Assembly: GCA_030248135.1 (NCBI GenBank)
Contig: JASANC010003775.1
Span: 1 to 64,000 of the forward strand
DNA: 64,000 nucleotides
Reading direction: 5' to 3'
Source of the DNA: Theristus sp. LFF4_11
Taxonomy: Eukaryota > Nematoda > Chromadorea > Monhysterida > Xyalidae
Under the pieces are notes generated by a model, which searched no databases, had not been told where the DNA came from, and saw nothing but the letters and a program-made list of their open reading frames with translations. The translations under genes were made by a program, and so were the position numbers. How positions within the stretch are numbered: position 1 is the first letter of the stretch; each line of letters begins with the position of its first letter. Below are positions 24,701-35,700 of this stretch, in pieces.

Positions 24701-27700
24701 GTCAAAGTACAGGCACTAAAATGCCAGTTTGATGTGACTGATTCGACATTCACCATTTGTTTACGGGAAGAAATCGGCTAAACGGAAAGTCTGGTTTGCT
24801 GTAAAGGGCAAGCGCATGTTTGGCGGCACATGACGTCATTTCAGTGGAGTTTGAAAAAAATATGTCATACCTGGTTGTCTCTTCCTGCACTCTTGCAACA
24901 CCTGACACAACCGCTCGACGTATCCGTAGATTTCATCGCACATCGCCTTCGGATTACGAATGAATTCTAGCGCGTCTGCGACGGACTTGCGGTGCAACGG
25001 ATTCAGCACTTGCAGGTCTTCCTGGAAAAAAGCGTGCGAGTGAGACACACCGATGTTTCCGGCCATTTTCCGCAGACATTCTGGAAGTTTTGTCGCCGAT
25101 GTTAAAGTTTCGTGTAAAAATTCAGCGTCTGCAGTCAGGCTGCTTAAGCAATGTTTTTTTTCAGTTACAGAGTGCGAAGGCTCGGCTCGGATGCAGCTCC
25201 ACTCTTTCTCTCTCTCAACTGAAACGCCACACTTGGAATTTTCGGTGTCCGTTCGATTTAGCGGCTCGTACAGTCTGCAATGCACCGAGCTAGCCTTCGC
25301 GATTCGTCTGTCGATCCAGGTGGGTCACGTGCAGTCGGGGACGGACGTTAGTTTGGTGGTGCGCGCAACGTGTTGCTGCGCGCTTGAACGAACAAACATA
25401 ACAAAAAATAGAAAAAAAACTGTAACAACATGCCGGTGTAAGTTCGTGGTCGCTCTGTAGCCACGCGTGCAGCGCCCCCTTCACCTCGGCCTGGTGCTTG
25501 CGCGCGCTGAGGTCGTCGTCCAGGAGACCGTTCGTGTTCGCCGAGTTCACCATGGACGTCAGAATCGGCGGCAGTTCGCCTTCGAGCGCCAGCAGACCCT
25601 GCAAGAGTCGCACGAGTCACGAGTAAACCGACGGGACACGCTTGAAAAGGGGGACGACACGTACGGAAATATAGATAGACCGTTAACGTGGTGCCAACAC
25701 CTCCATAACGCAGCGGCAGTGCTGGTGCTGGTGCCTAATGCGTTTAAAACCACACAAGGACCCGTTTTATACTGACATGTGACGACGTTACGTCAAAGAG
25801 CAAAGAAACTCCAGCATTTCAGCACGTCGCGTTTTCTTTAGAACACGTGCTCGTTCACACAAGCATTCATACGTGACGTGCCGTGACGTGACGTGCCGGA
25901 TAATATAAGTCGTGCATGAATTGGCCTTTACGACAACAATGAAACCCAAACGGCACGGACCCGTGTGAAGGCCGCTGCCGTCAACTGCACACGTCCCTCG
26001 TCGGAGGCGTAGATCTTCAGGTCGTGTCGGTAGGTCGAGTGCAGACGCAGAAAGCCGAGGCCTCGTTTGTCCTCGTCACGTTGGCCGCTGCGAAGGCCCG
26101 GGTATAACGTTCGGAACAGTTTGCCTGCAAAAAGTTAAAAGTTCAGTTCAGTTCAGTTAACAAGTATCCAAGTTAAAAACAACAAGTTTACCGCTATGAT
26201 GGATGGCCATCAGTTGGAACATTTTTCATCAGTGGAACGAACAAAACAAATCGATAGAACCAAAAAACCATATGTTTCAACAATTCTGCCGATACTTCGT
26301 CAAATTTATGACTTCAAACCGAAACGCTGAAGTTCCGTTTCACGCTAAAAAGACTAACTGATGGGCTATTCCTATAAAAAACTATTCCTGAGTCACAATA
26401 ATTCTCGCTGCTCAGTCAATCTTTCAAGAGAATATAACACAACCCCTCTTATTCCGGAAAGCTAGTGTATTACTGTTCACTACAATTTGAAGTACTCGCT
26501 GGCACGGGGAAACAAAAAAAGCCGGTTTTTCGTGCGGTTTCGTGCGCGCCCACTGTCACCCTATGAACGTCAAATAGCAACGCCGAACCGAGCGCCTCGG
26601 CCTGCATGACGCCGGCTGGCGTCAACTCGCCGCCCCACTTGACGATCAACATCAGCGAGCACTCGTTGTCGCCGGGCGCACCCTGCTCGCCAGCGCTCTC
26701 CTCGCACGAATGATGGTGGATGTACTTCATCTGCACCTTGCGGTTGATGCCCGAGAAGTGGCCGTACCTGACGCGACGAGTGGCGTTTTGGTTTTCGTTT
26801 ACACCTGCCGTTTTGACCTTTACTACACCTTGAGGCTCATCTTTAAACTATTTTTGTGGAATGCACAGCTCGCGCGATGTAGACAGAACGGCATCGGTGC
26901 AGTGTCGCAAGAAAGCAGATTTAGCCAAAAAACGCGAAGTTTGTTTATTACTTTGAAAAAAAACGAGAAGAACCCAATACATTAATAGTTTGTTGTGCTT
27001 ACTAATTCAAAGTTTCGCATGCTCCATATTCTACTAAAAGACGACAGGTGTAAACAAACTTCACCTCGTTTGATTTGTTTGAATCTGTACTTAGTTCATT
27101 ATAAACTTTCACCTAAAAGTACCCAAATAAAACTGGAGTCTCGCTAAAAACGGACAACGAATTCGAAAACCACCCACATTTCCAAGACGCCTCGAATCTG
27201 ATCGAACAGTCGAATGTCTCGTTTCAGTCGGTCAAGGATGACGTTCTTCGACTCGGCCGTCTCCGTGGTGGACGTGGACTGCGGGAAAACGAAAGCACTT
27301 TGCGTTAGATATAAACACGCTTCGACAGCACAGCCGAGTTTGAATCGACAAATTGCAATGTGACTTTTAAAACTGCAACGTTGTTTCCAATGTTTAACCA
27401 ACGTTAATGCTAGCTAACGATGTCCAAAAATATTACCTTCGATTTTCTGCAACCGTGTGGGTATGAGCTACAAAAGACAAGTAAAAAATACCAGTTGCAA
27501 AAGCCAAAGGGCACCTGTGGCTGTTGTTGCTGTTCCATCTGTTGCACCTCCGCCTGTTTCTCGTGGATGATGTCGCGCACAAGCTCCAGCACTCGCTTCA
27601 GCTGCTTCGGTCGTTTCATTTTCAGTTGACTCACGCCGCCGCCTTCGGTCTTGTATAGCTCGAAAAATCTGAAAGCGATTTTCAGTTGTTGTTTTTTTCG

Positions 27701-30700
27701 AACAGCTTTTCTCGACGAACTGCTTATAAACTGATCTCATGGTCAGTGTACGAATGGGAGAGAGTGGAGTATCCTTCCATCGCCGTGTGTCAGATCTGAG
27801 ATTTCGTTAAACTGCTGTACAATGAATGAAACTTTCTGAAAAAAACCATCATTCTGTTCAGTTTCTGTACAGTTAAAAAAACCAATAACCTCAGGTTGCC
27901 GCTTTCAAATGCAGTCTATTAGCTACAGTTGCATTCTAAAAGCTGTAAACCACGAAACATGCACGCAATCGCTTTGGACAGCGCGGCCTTGCAGCTAAAG
28001 TGCGTTAATAAAACTGAGCCGAACTGCCATACATACCGTTTGTCAGTGACTTCAATTTTGATCTTCTGCTTTGGAGTGCGGTCACCGTGGCGGATCACTG
28101 CAAGCACGCAGCGGAGTTCCATCATTTTGCCGGAACTAGACGCCACAACCGGTGGGTCTTCTGAAAAACAACGACAACAATTTTAAAACTTTGAAACTTA
28201 AACAGTCGAACAACATTTGGGATGAGTCGTCCAACAATTGTTATTCGGGCATTTGTACACAAACTTGAGAAAACAACAACAACAACAACAATTTCGCAAG
28301 CTGATGGTGATCGGCTATCAAAACTACCAGTCAGCGGATTACACACGCAACTGGCTTCAACCATAGCTTTGTTTACGTACTTACTCTTAATACCGGGTGT
28401 CTCCAACTGATTTCGAAACACTCGTTGATCACCATATTATTTCTCTTTTGCTTGCATTTCTAATCGTTATACCGAACCCAACAAAGTGCACAAAAACTCT
28501 GAAAAAATGGGAAAAAAATCCGCAGAAAAAAACCTTGCTGATACGGCACCCGCCACGGGATCGACAACTTCGACGCGAGATTCTTCAAGATCATGTTGCC
28601 GAGAATGCGGGCCGTGTCGTCGTAGTATTTCGTCGACGACTTCACGAAACTGAAGCCGTTCACGTCGATCACGTACGATTTGCCGCCAGCGCGCAACAGG
28701 TCGAAGCCGCACACGGTTTGCTTCAGGGCGATTTAGCAATTCGTTTTTGTGTGTGTACACGCATCGGACACGACATTTAAAAAATGGCCACACTATTTCG
28801 AAATCGTGTCGTATGTCCTATCTCAATGCACTACGGACACGATTAGCTTTCGCGCGGGATTTCGAACAATACGTCTGTGCGTGTGCGGACAAAATATTAA
28901 CTGGTGTTTTCGCCATTAAACGAAACGAGAAAATCGTTTGTCGTTAATGTCATCAATGGCATTTTCTCCGCTTTGCACCAATCGCTTTTCAATCTTGATC
29001 GAACATGATAACTTGAGCGTACAGTATGGCCGAATAAATAGGGCAGTCCATCAAGGCGGGATCAGTCGCAGACTAGGAGTTGTCTTTTTCAAAAATGCCA
29101 AGATAATTCCCAATATTATGTGCAAGTGCGAAAGAATGAACAGAACAGCACGAAAGAATCAATCAGCTTAAAATACCACGTCAAAATTGACACACAATTG
29201 GGTTTCTTATCGTCTTTTCTTTTTCATTCAAATTTCGCGCGCTCCTTGCACCCTGAAAAAAGCTGCCATGTTTAATCGGCCATCCCGTACATGATAAATA
29301 GCGTTTCATGAATCGAGTGAATGTGCCCTTCAAAATCACCGTCGCATCCAGCCACACACGCCGCCTCTTATGCTCACCTTGAACGCGTTCACGATACGAC
29401 GCGCGAAATACTTCTCGCGGCCGTTCAGAATCACCGGAAAGCGCACTTCCTTGCCGTGCGAGTCGCGGTCGACTTTGCCGTCGAGCGCCGGCGACTTGCG
29501 AGCTTCAGCGTGCGCGTACAGCTCGCCGACGGCGTAGACCTGCCGCGCGAAAACTAGCAGTTTGCAGAGAGAATGCACGAACATTGGAAACACTGTGTGT
29601 GCACGGAATCAGCTGATTGGCCGGTGATCACGTGCATGCATGCTTTCTGTGTAGAAATTGCTGTGGGGGAGGAGCTTGGTTTGCACAGAAAGCATGCATC
29701 ACGTGATCACCAATCAACCAATCAGCTGATTCCCTATAGTTTCGAGTTCGACAGTAAAGTCCGATGGGCGGCACTCTGCTGATTCGTGAGTCTCTATCCG
29801 ATGAATGCGCGCGCGTTCGGAGTTCTAACAAGCCAATCCACTTTTGCTAGAGATGGCACGGAAAAGAAACCGGTTTTCTTCATGAAAAGAAGCGACCAGT
29901 TTTACCATTCACCTTTATATCGGTGCCGCCAGCCGCAATGAACTCCTCATAAATGAACGAGCCGTCACGTCGTACGGTGCTCTCCGACGTGTACTCGCTG
30001 CTTCGGTTCTTGATCTGCAGTTTGCTTGTTTTCTTGTCGGTTCGACACGCTTGCATGAAATTCATGAACGGTCCAATTTCTGTTCTTTTTTCAAACGATG
30101 TGGCTATTGGCCGCTTCCAACGCGCTGTTTTGACTAGCCAACCAGCGAACGGACACAATTCAACCAGCCAATCAGCTGTTAGCTCGTTTGTTCTTTCTTG
30201 CAGTGCGACTCTTATGTGCCTGCAGGCATACATATATTTTTCAAAACTTGCTCAAGGTGACCCTTTCTTATAATCTAGCGCGTGATAGTGAGAAAGTTGA
30301 AATTTTTAAACTGATTGGATGACCACCTCACCATCACACTCATCACCGCCAAAACAAAACAATCGAAATCCGTTCATTGAAGCATGGAACCGCTAGCGTC
30401 CGTCGCTTCACGCAGCGTCACTTCGCCTCACATTCATGAATCCAACAACAGCACAGCTTCACATTCATGAATCCAACAACAGCACAGCTTCACATTCATG
30501 AATCCAACAACAGCACAGCTTCACACGCTTAAGCTGACGCTAGCGGTTAGTGCACGAATGGGCCTCAAAGGCTCGGCCAACCTTGCGAAACAGCCGCTGG
30601 CATCCGCCGCCGCACGACGACGGAAAATAAATGTTGACGTTGTGATTCTCGGCGGACACCGGCTTCTCGACGAACGGCTTCTGAATGCTGACGCCATTCA

Positions 30701-32479
30701 CTTCGATCGTGTCCGCGTACTCGGTGATTTCTGCAACAGAGACTTTTGATTTCTGATATGCTAGCTCCGGTTGGCTGAACCGCCAGTCATGCAGCAAGAA
30801 GCGTCAGCGTCAACGTCACGCGGCGTTGCTTCGCTTCGCATTCATGAAGTGTCACCCTCGTGGTCTGGTGGTACTGCGTTAGAATACGGTCTGTGTGCTC
30901 GGGGATCGAGCCCCGCCGAGGGGAGTATACGCACTTAATGACAGAGAAAACTCGATGGGCGCCCTACTCAACGGCGTTCCGTACGCTTCTCTGGGTTAGC
31001 CCTGGCTAAAAACATCGCCTAAAAATCCCAACAACAACAACAACAATGAAGCAAAAAACTGCACAGGTTCAGTTTACTTCACCGAGCTTCAAGTTTCCGC
31101 GAACGCGCACATTCATGCACATCAACGTCAGTTAAGGCACACGCGCTGAAGCACCACTGGCGACCAGTTCACATGAATGGCGAAGTGAAACACGGTGCAA
31201 TGCGCGTTTTTAGGTCGAAACAAAACATAACAACCGCATTTACCCGGGTGACTAGCGGGGCATTTATCTCTGAGCAGCACAATGTGTCTCGGTTGATCGA
31301 TGCCCTCTCGTTTCAGGATATCATACACCTTTACTCTGAAAAAAGCACAGAAACCGTAACAGCATCAGAAATATGCCAAGTTAGTGTGCGTAATCGATCT
31401 ATATCGCAAACGTTTTCACCGCTCACCGATCCAACAAATCGTACTGCTTCTGTAGATCGTTCAGCACGTACGGCTTACGATAAGCGGCGTATTGAATCGC
31501 TTTCTCGAGCGGAAATTTCGCCGAATAAAAACTGATCAGCACGTCGCAGTGAGGCCACGTCGACGGTGGGTCGTCCAAGATCATCTCCTCATTGAACGTC
31601 TCGATTCGTAGATGGTCCTGAAATGGTTTGTTTTCTCGTTCGGATTCCTGTTCTGTTCCTTTTTACACGGCGTCTCCGAGCGTCCGGCAAACATGCCCAC
31701 GGGAAAAACAGTTGGTGCATACAGCCAGAAAATGCACAGATTATCTTCATCTTTATCCATTATAAAAATGTTGCTGTTCGTTGCCGCAAATGCGGAAAGG
31801 TGCGTCGTCGCACCAAATTAGCGTCAGCCCGACTGATGACGATGTGTTCTTCGACGACACCACCCTTCAGGAATATAGTGGTCTAAAGCCTGACCAATCG
31901 AGCTTGGGCGCAACTCACTTGGTGCCACACCGTTGTCGGGGCTTGGAGGCTATGTACCCCACTGATGGCGAAGGCATTGATTGACGGGATACGCAACCGG
32001 CTATAGACTCATACCACACCACCGGAGTTTGGTACCTTCCAGTTTCTGGAACCGGTGAGATACGACAACTGGCGCATCGCCAACAACAATGCTCGCTACT
32101 TCAACACACGTACCCCATACAATTCGTTCATCTTTAACAAAATCGATTGCATTGGCTTCGAGTGCGCTTTTTTGGCCATCGCGCAAATGCCGACCACCAC
32201 CTGAGAAATGTCTTTAGTAAAAATTTTCAAAACCTGAATTCCTCTGTGAATCCATTTTCGGCAGATTTATTTATTCTGTTAAATTAAAAAAGCTTTTTGC
32301 ATCTTTTATATACCAACGTTTTATTTTCATGTTTACATTCGCTTTGACATTTTTCTCCCGAACAATGACACAACGGAATTATGAAAAGTATTCCAAAACA
32401 TACAGAAAAACATAAAGTCCATTACTTTTCTCGGCCCCTTCGGTGGTCCGGTCACTCGGCTCGTGCTCGCATTGTCCAT
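15782..32479 (-). CDS. PPIP5K: Inositol hexakisphosphate and diphosphoinositol-pentakisphosphate kinase (PPIP5K/VIP1)
   Basis: Makes and removes the 1-diphosphate of inositol pyrophosphates. Exons 1-31 run from 32479 down to 15782: 32426-32479, 32114-32200, 31427-31617, 31244-31335, 30582-30730, 29913-30014, 29378-29539, 28534-28720, 28037-28160, 27515-27668, 27178-27278, 26589-26767, 25961-26124, 25434-25598, 24871-25021, 24292-24436, 23004-23106, 22543-22650, 21906-22064, 21395-21517, 20746-20888, 20150-20277, 19875-20018, 19124-19316, 18277-18436, 17874-18008, 17561-17633, 17350-17439, 16874-16999, 16449-16547, 15782-15963. The total is 4173 nt, 1390 aa, all in phase. Residues 19-341 form the ATP-grasp kinase ([38 protein letters not shown]). 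Residues about 345-950 form the histidine-phosphatase-like domain (RHGDRTPK at 365, [21 protein letters not shown]). The serine-rich tail keeps a GRSSSAP motif. Exon 14 uses a GC donor (25433-25432). Confidence 0.95.
17030..17165. repeat. Palindromic CTGATTGG-GCATGC repeat
   Basis: Inverted halves (GATGCATGCATTCTGTGCA against TGCACAGAAAGCATGCATC) around a CTCCGCCTCCCCCCC centre. Related palindromes occur at 18823-19068, 29604-29738, 52168-52215, 54925-55050 and 62468-62590. Located in a PPIP5K intron. Confidence 0.7.
17699..17812. mobile_element. GGCGCATTCATG-family MITE
   Basis: Ends AAGGCCCGTTCATGC and CATAAATGGCGCTT, with a GCAAAGTGACGCG interior that matches the elements at 37860-37980 and 39043-39184. 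It occupies about half of the 240-bp PPIP5K intron between exons 26 and 27. Confidence 0.6.
18823..19068. mobile_element. Pogo-like MITE carrying a nested hAT MITE
   Basis: The outer ends read CAGTCGACCCGGCTAAT on the left and its imperfect complement (ATTAGCCAGGCCGACTA) on the right, next to TA on each side. This pattern resembles pogo/Tigger-type TIRs. The inner palindrome belongs to the GCATGC repeat family. A 69-bp hAT-type element is inserted at 18928. Confidence 0.65.
18928..18996. mobile_element. 69-bp hAT MITE with 8-bp target duplication
   Basis: Ends TAGGGTTGAAAA and TTTTCAACCCTA. The exact 8-bp duplication CACACAAC lies at 18920-18927 and 18997-19004. The interior is two CCGGTATTTTT blocks. 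It is a minimal relative of the 802-bp element at 23216-24017. Confidence 0.9.
19345..19530 (+). mobile_element. tRNA-derived SINE, copy 2 (most complete promoter)
   Basis: An A-box-like TGGCCGGGTGGTAGTGCG (19352-19369) and a B-box-like GGGGATCGAGTCCCG (about 19393) have tRNA spacing. They are followed by the shared body seen at 2136 and 30853. In the PPIP5K intron between exons 23 and 24, opposite to the gene. Confidence 0.85.
23216..24017. mobile_element. 802-bp non-autonomous hAT element, 8-bp target duplication
   Basis: Ends TAGAGTTGG and CCAACCCTA, flanked by an exact ACTGGAAT at 23208-23215 and 24018-24025. Subterminal blocks of AACCGGTTT are inverted at both ends. Both the 8-bp duplication and the terminal sequence fit hAT. 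No transposase frame is present. Located in the PPIP5K intron between exons 16 and 17. Confidence 0.93.
24629..24870. mobile_element. AAATGACGTCATTT-family MITE, copy 1
   Basis: About 240 bp, strongly similar to 43916-44154. Inverted ends (TTCAAACGTGTCCGGACT-AAATGACGTCA) enclose a variable centre with GGGAAGAAATCGGCTAAACGG. The right end (GTATGAC on the minus strand) is exactly the splice donor of PPIP5K exon 15. A degraded third copy lies at 62715-62890. Confidence 0.85.
25655..25930. repeat. CACGTGACG-rich palindromic repeat
   Basis: Contains ACACGTGCTCGTTCACACAAGCATTCATACGTGACGTG-like blocks and ends in GCATGAATTGGCC. A related copy is at 42690-42822 and a fragment at 21262-21370. It fills most of the PPIP5K intron between exons 13 and 14. 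Confidence 0.55.
28726..28915. mobile_element. TTAA MITE, copy C (inverted, adjoining a splice acceptor)
   Basis: Reverse-orientation relative of 15472-15653. TTAA is intact at 28916-28919 and altered to TTCA at 28722-28725. The altered target site supplies the AA of the AAG acceptor of PPIP5K exon 8 (exon begins 28720). Confidence 0.7.
29022..29287. mobile_element. 266-bp TA-flanked MITE, copy 1
   Basis: Ends CAGTATGGCCGAATAAAT and its complement (TTTAATCGGCCATCCCG), TA at 29020-29021 and 29288-29289. Nearly the same as 41158-41424. Shared interior landmarks are CAGACTAGGAGTTGTC and ATTTCGCGCGCTCCTTG. Confidence 0.9.
29604..29738. repeat. Palindromic CTGATTGG-GCATGC repeat, near-perfect copy
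   Basis: Begins AATCAGCTGATTGGCCGG and ends CCAATCAGCTGATT, with CATGCATGCTTTCTGTG against CACAGAAAGCATGCATC inside. In a PPIP5K intron. Confidence 0.75.
29851..29912. mobile_element. Short hAT-like remnant abutting a splice donor
   Basis: Reads TAGAGATGGCACGGAAAAG-AACCGGTTTTC and ends TTTTACCATTC, resembling the ends of the hAT elements at 18928 and 23216. The donor of PPIP5K exon 6 (GTGAATGGTAAAA on the minus strand) lies within its terminus. Confidence 0.5.
30429..30521. repeat. 31-bp tandem repeat, three copies
   Basis: Three identical units beginning CACATTCATGAATCC, period exactly 31 bp, in the PPIP5K intron between exons 5 and 6. The unit carries the ATTCATGAA end of the GGCGCATTCATG family. 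Confidence 0.9.
30853..31050 (+). mobile_element. tRNA-derived SINE, copy 3, with (CAA)n tail
   Basis: A box TGGTCTGGTGGTACTGCG, B box GGGGATCGAGCCCCG, conserved body, then ATCGCCTAAAAATCCC and a CAACAACAACAACAA tail. In the PPIP5K intron between exons 4 and 5. Confidence 0.85.
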
Positions 32480-32667
32480 TTTCAGTCGCCTCCAACTCCG
32501 ACCGAAACCACACAGCCCCAACTCAAGCCGCTTTTTTTCTCAAAAGGAATGACAGAGAAACGCGCGATAGGTAAGTAACGAATGGAAATAGTCAACTGCA
32601 AGCATTGACAAGACAAAAAATGAACAATTGTCGAGAAATCACCAATTTTCATCCCGATCAAACGAAG

Positions 32668-32673
32668 TTTATT
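32668..32673 (-). terminator. Candidate polyadenylation signal of LSG1
   Basis: AATAAA on the minus strand, 107 bases beyond the LSG1 stop codon. The distance is reasonable, and it precedes the PPIP5K start at 32479. Confidence 0.4.
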
Positions 32674-32779
32674 CAGTTTCATTCATCTTAATCTTTTATC
32701 AAAAAATGTTCAAAAACACCGGCTGCCAAGCGATCTAGCTATCACAGAAATGAAAATCTTGTCAAAAAAAAGAAAAAAA

Positions 32780-35700
32780 TTAGGCGTCCAAATCACGATA
32801 CACCCGCCTCAGCTTCTCTTTCTTCTTATGGTGATGTCGTTTGCCTGACTCAAACGCTTCTAAACTGTTTCCTTTTCGACCCTTCACATGTATCGCTCCA
32901 ATAGACGGCCGAAAAAAATTCTCATCTAAACTCGCTTCGGTGACAGTTTTCGTTTTCGGCAATAAATTCCGCCTGGAAATCTGCTCCAATACGGTCGCCG
33001 GAACGGTGGAAGATGAGTTTTGGTCGTTTTTCGCGGTGTTAATTTCGATATACTTCTCCAGTGGTATACCGGGTGGTGGCGAGGCACAGACCAGTTTGCC
33101 TTTCACGACGTCCTGAAGGATCAGACGTGCAGCGCGCGAGCCGTCCGGTACACCCTGTAATTGGTGTAATTACATGGGGAAAGCACAGAGGTTTCTTTAA
33201 TTGGTAATTGGTGGTTAAAATGTGTAATTTTTTTAATTGCTTAATTTGTGTGCTAAAATATGTGTGCATATACAATAAACTTTTGGGGTTCTGTGACTCA
33301 ATGCGTTTGTGGACGTCGAAAGGAAATAGTTTCAATCTTTATGTGGCAATTCAAAATGGCTTCAGTGACTATTTAAGGGACTCGGATCACTTTAACAATT
33401 TCGAATTGCCGCGTCAGGCATAAAACTGTTTGCCCATCTATGCGCGCATTGAGTCTCAGGACCAAAATAAAAGATACTACCGTATTGAGAAAAAAATGCA
33501 AAAAGCGAACAAAAAGCTCACTTTCGACGCCATGAAGCCTCTGGAGAACGCAACGCACGTCAGCAGCTCTTCGGCCGTCGGCTTGTCCGAGGGCAACAAA
33601 ACGCCATAGGCGCTCTGCAGCCCCGACCGCGGCAAACGTTGCACCAATCGATTGATGGCCATTCTGGCGTCGCTCGTGTGCGAGATCGGCAGCACGCCTG
33701 AAATGCAGGCGCACACAGCTGATTGGCTGAAGTTTTGTTTGAGAGACTGTGCTGATTGGATGGTTTCACAGGAAAAATGGACGTCAACAGTCATAATAAC
33801 GTTGTCTTTTGGCAGCAATTGTGAAGCAGTAAAAGTGAATATGGCTTGAATTCGACTTGCATACAAAACTAAAAACTAAAGTTCGGGGGAAAAAACCCAA
33901 AAAAACTGAGCAACCGTTCAGCAGCATTTCAGCCTTGTCCAACGCGAACGACGGCGTCACCAAACCGGGACAGTCGCACAGCGTCAGTGTCGCATCGACC
34001 GGCAACGTTTGCAGGTGACGAGTCTTGCCGGGTGTCGCCGACACGGGAACCTTAATAACAATATTTTTTTAAAGTCCTAGTCTGAAAACAGTCAGCGCGA
34101 TGCGGCAGCTGAAGCAACACGCACACACACACACACACAAACACACTGGCACATAATATAGCAGCGCGCGTGCATGCAGCATTACCGCATGATAAATAGA
34201 GCGCAGTTTCTTGGAGAACTACTTGGAAATAAATGCTCTGAATTGCTTGAGAGCAGAAGTGAAAAGTGATGTCGATCATGATGATCGGTCAATCCAGCCA
34301 ATCAGGGTGCTACGTAGACTTTAGTAATTAGAAAATGGAGCTGCACTCGTGTCTCACAAAAAAATGAGCCCAGATCCCAGAAAAAATCTGAATCCGCCAA
34401 AATCAAACGCAACAACCTTTTTCTGGCCCAACAGTCGATTGATAGTGGAGCTTTTGCCGACGTTCGGGTATCCCACCATTCCGACGACGACGGGCAATGA
34501 CTTTTTTGAATCCACATTTTTTCGCGCCAAAATTTTTAGACGCGCAATCAGTTCGGCTGGTGACAACAAACGACAATCGTCGTCGCTTGACGAATTTGGT
34601 TCGTCGACGGAATTGGCTTCTGAAAGAAAAAATTAATTGGCTTAACAAAACAAAATCAAATCAAAGAATTACAGATGATGAGGAATTTTAAGGAAGTAGG
34701 AAGATATACCAAGCTGCGTTTCCAAACATCAAGTTTTGCATTTAAAGTTCCAGCATCCAACCATCGTGCTTGACATGTGCGAAACGAAAAATCAGTGGAA
34801 TTCTCAGTCTTTCAACCAAATAAAAAAAAAGATTCGAACCATCGGCGTCCCATTCCTCGTCGGTTTCCCAGTCCGAGTCCGTTTCCACACTGTCCGAGTT
34901 TTCCAATGTTTCAGCGTCTCGCGCGCAACAATCGTCCGTTTCAATCGACGCTGCTGCAGCTGCATTCATCGCGTCAATCTCCGAGTCCGTCAAAACAGCG
35001 GACCAAAAAATCGCCTCCACTTTCAGATTCGTCCGAAAATAGTGCCGCCAGAGTTGACGCTGACGTGTCGTCAGTAGATCAGCCTTGTTGACGAGTAGCG
35101 TGTGTCTATTTTTTCGAATCGATTGCATTCAAATTTCATTGTATGGAGATTGACTGAAGGTTGACAAGTGTTTCTCTTCAAATGTAGTGTTTCGGGTATT
35201 TTTTTCACAGTTTTCTCACGATCTATCAGTGAATCGGAACTCGGAAACAGTCAGTCAGCAAGTTTTCATACATACCAACCAAGTCAAAAACTCAAACACA
35301 TTGGCACATGTAGATTTATTGCTCATGTGTGAACAGCAAAAACTAAAAAAAACAACGGAAAAACGGCAGTTTTCAGGCAATGACGCTTTTCTTTACCGTT
35401 TCTCACTTAACATATCTCCAACGTAAGCAGCAAGATCGGCATTGCGAAACAGCAGCGGATTGCGAGCATCCACGATTTCGACCACCAAATCGCTTCGCTC
35501 CAGCACACGCCAAAGTTGACGCCAAATTTCCAAATTTCGCTCAAATGGCGTCAACAAGAAACCGTTTTCCTGAAAAGGCGTCATTTTACGTCAACTCAAC
35601 GCCATTCTTTTTCGTTTGAAATATGGAATTCCAGCAGATGAAAACTTTTCAGTTTCATTGTGTGAACTTGGTGACTTGTGAGCTTCAAATGGCTGTTTTA

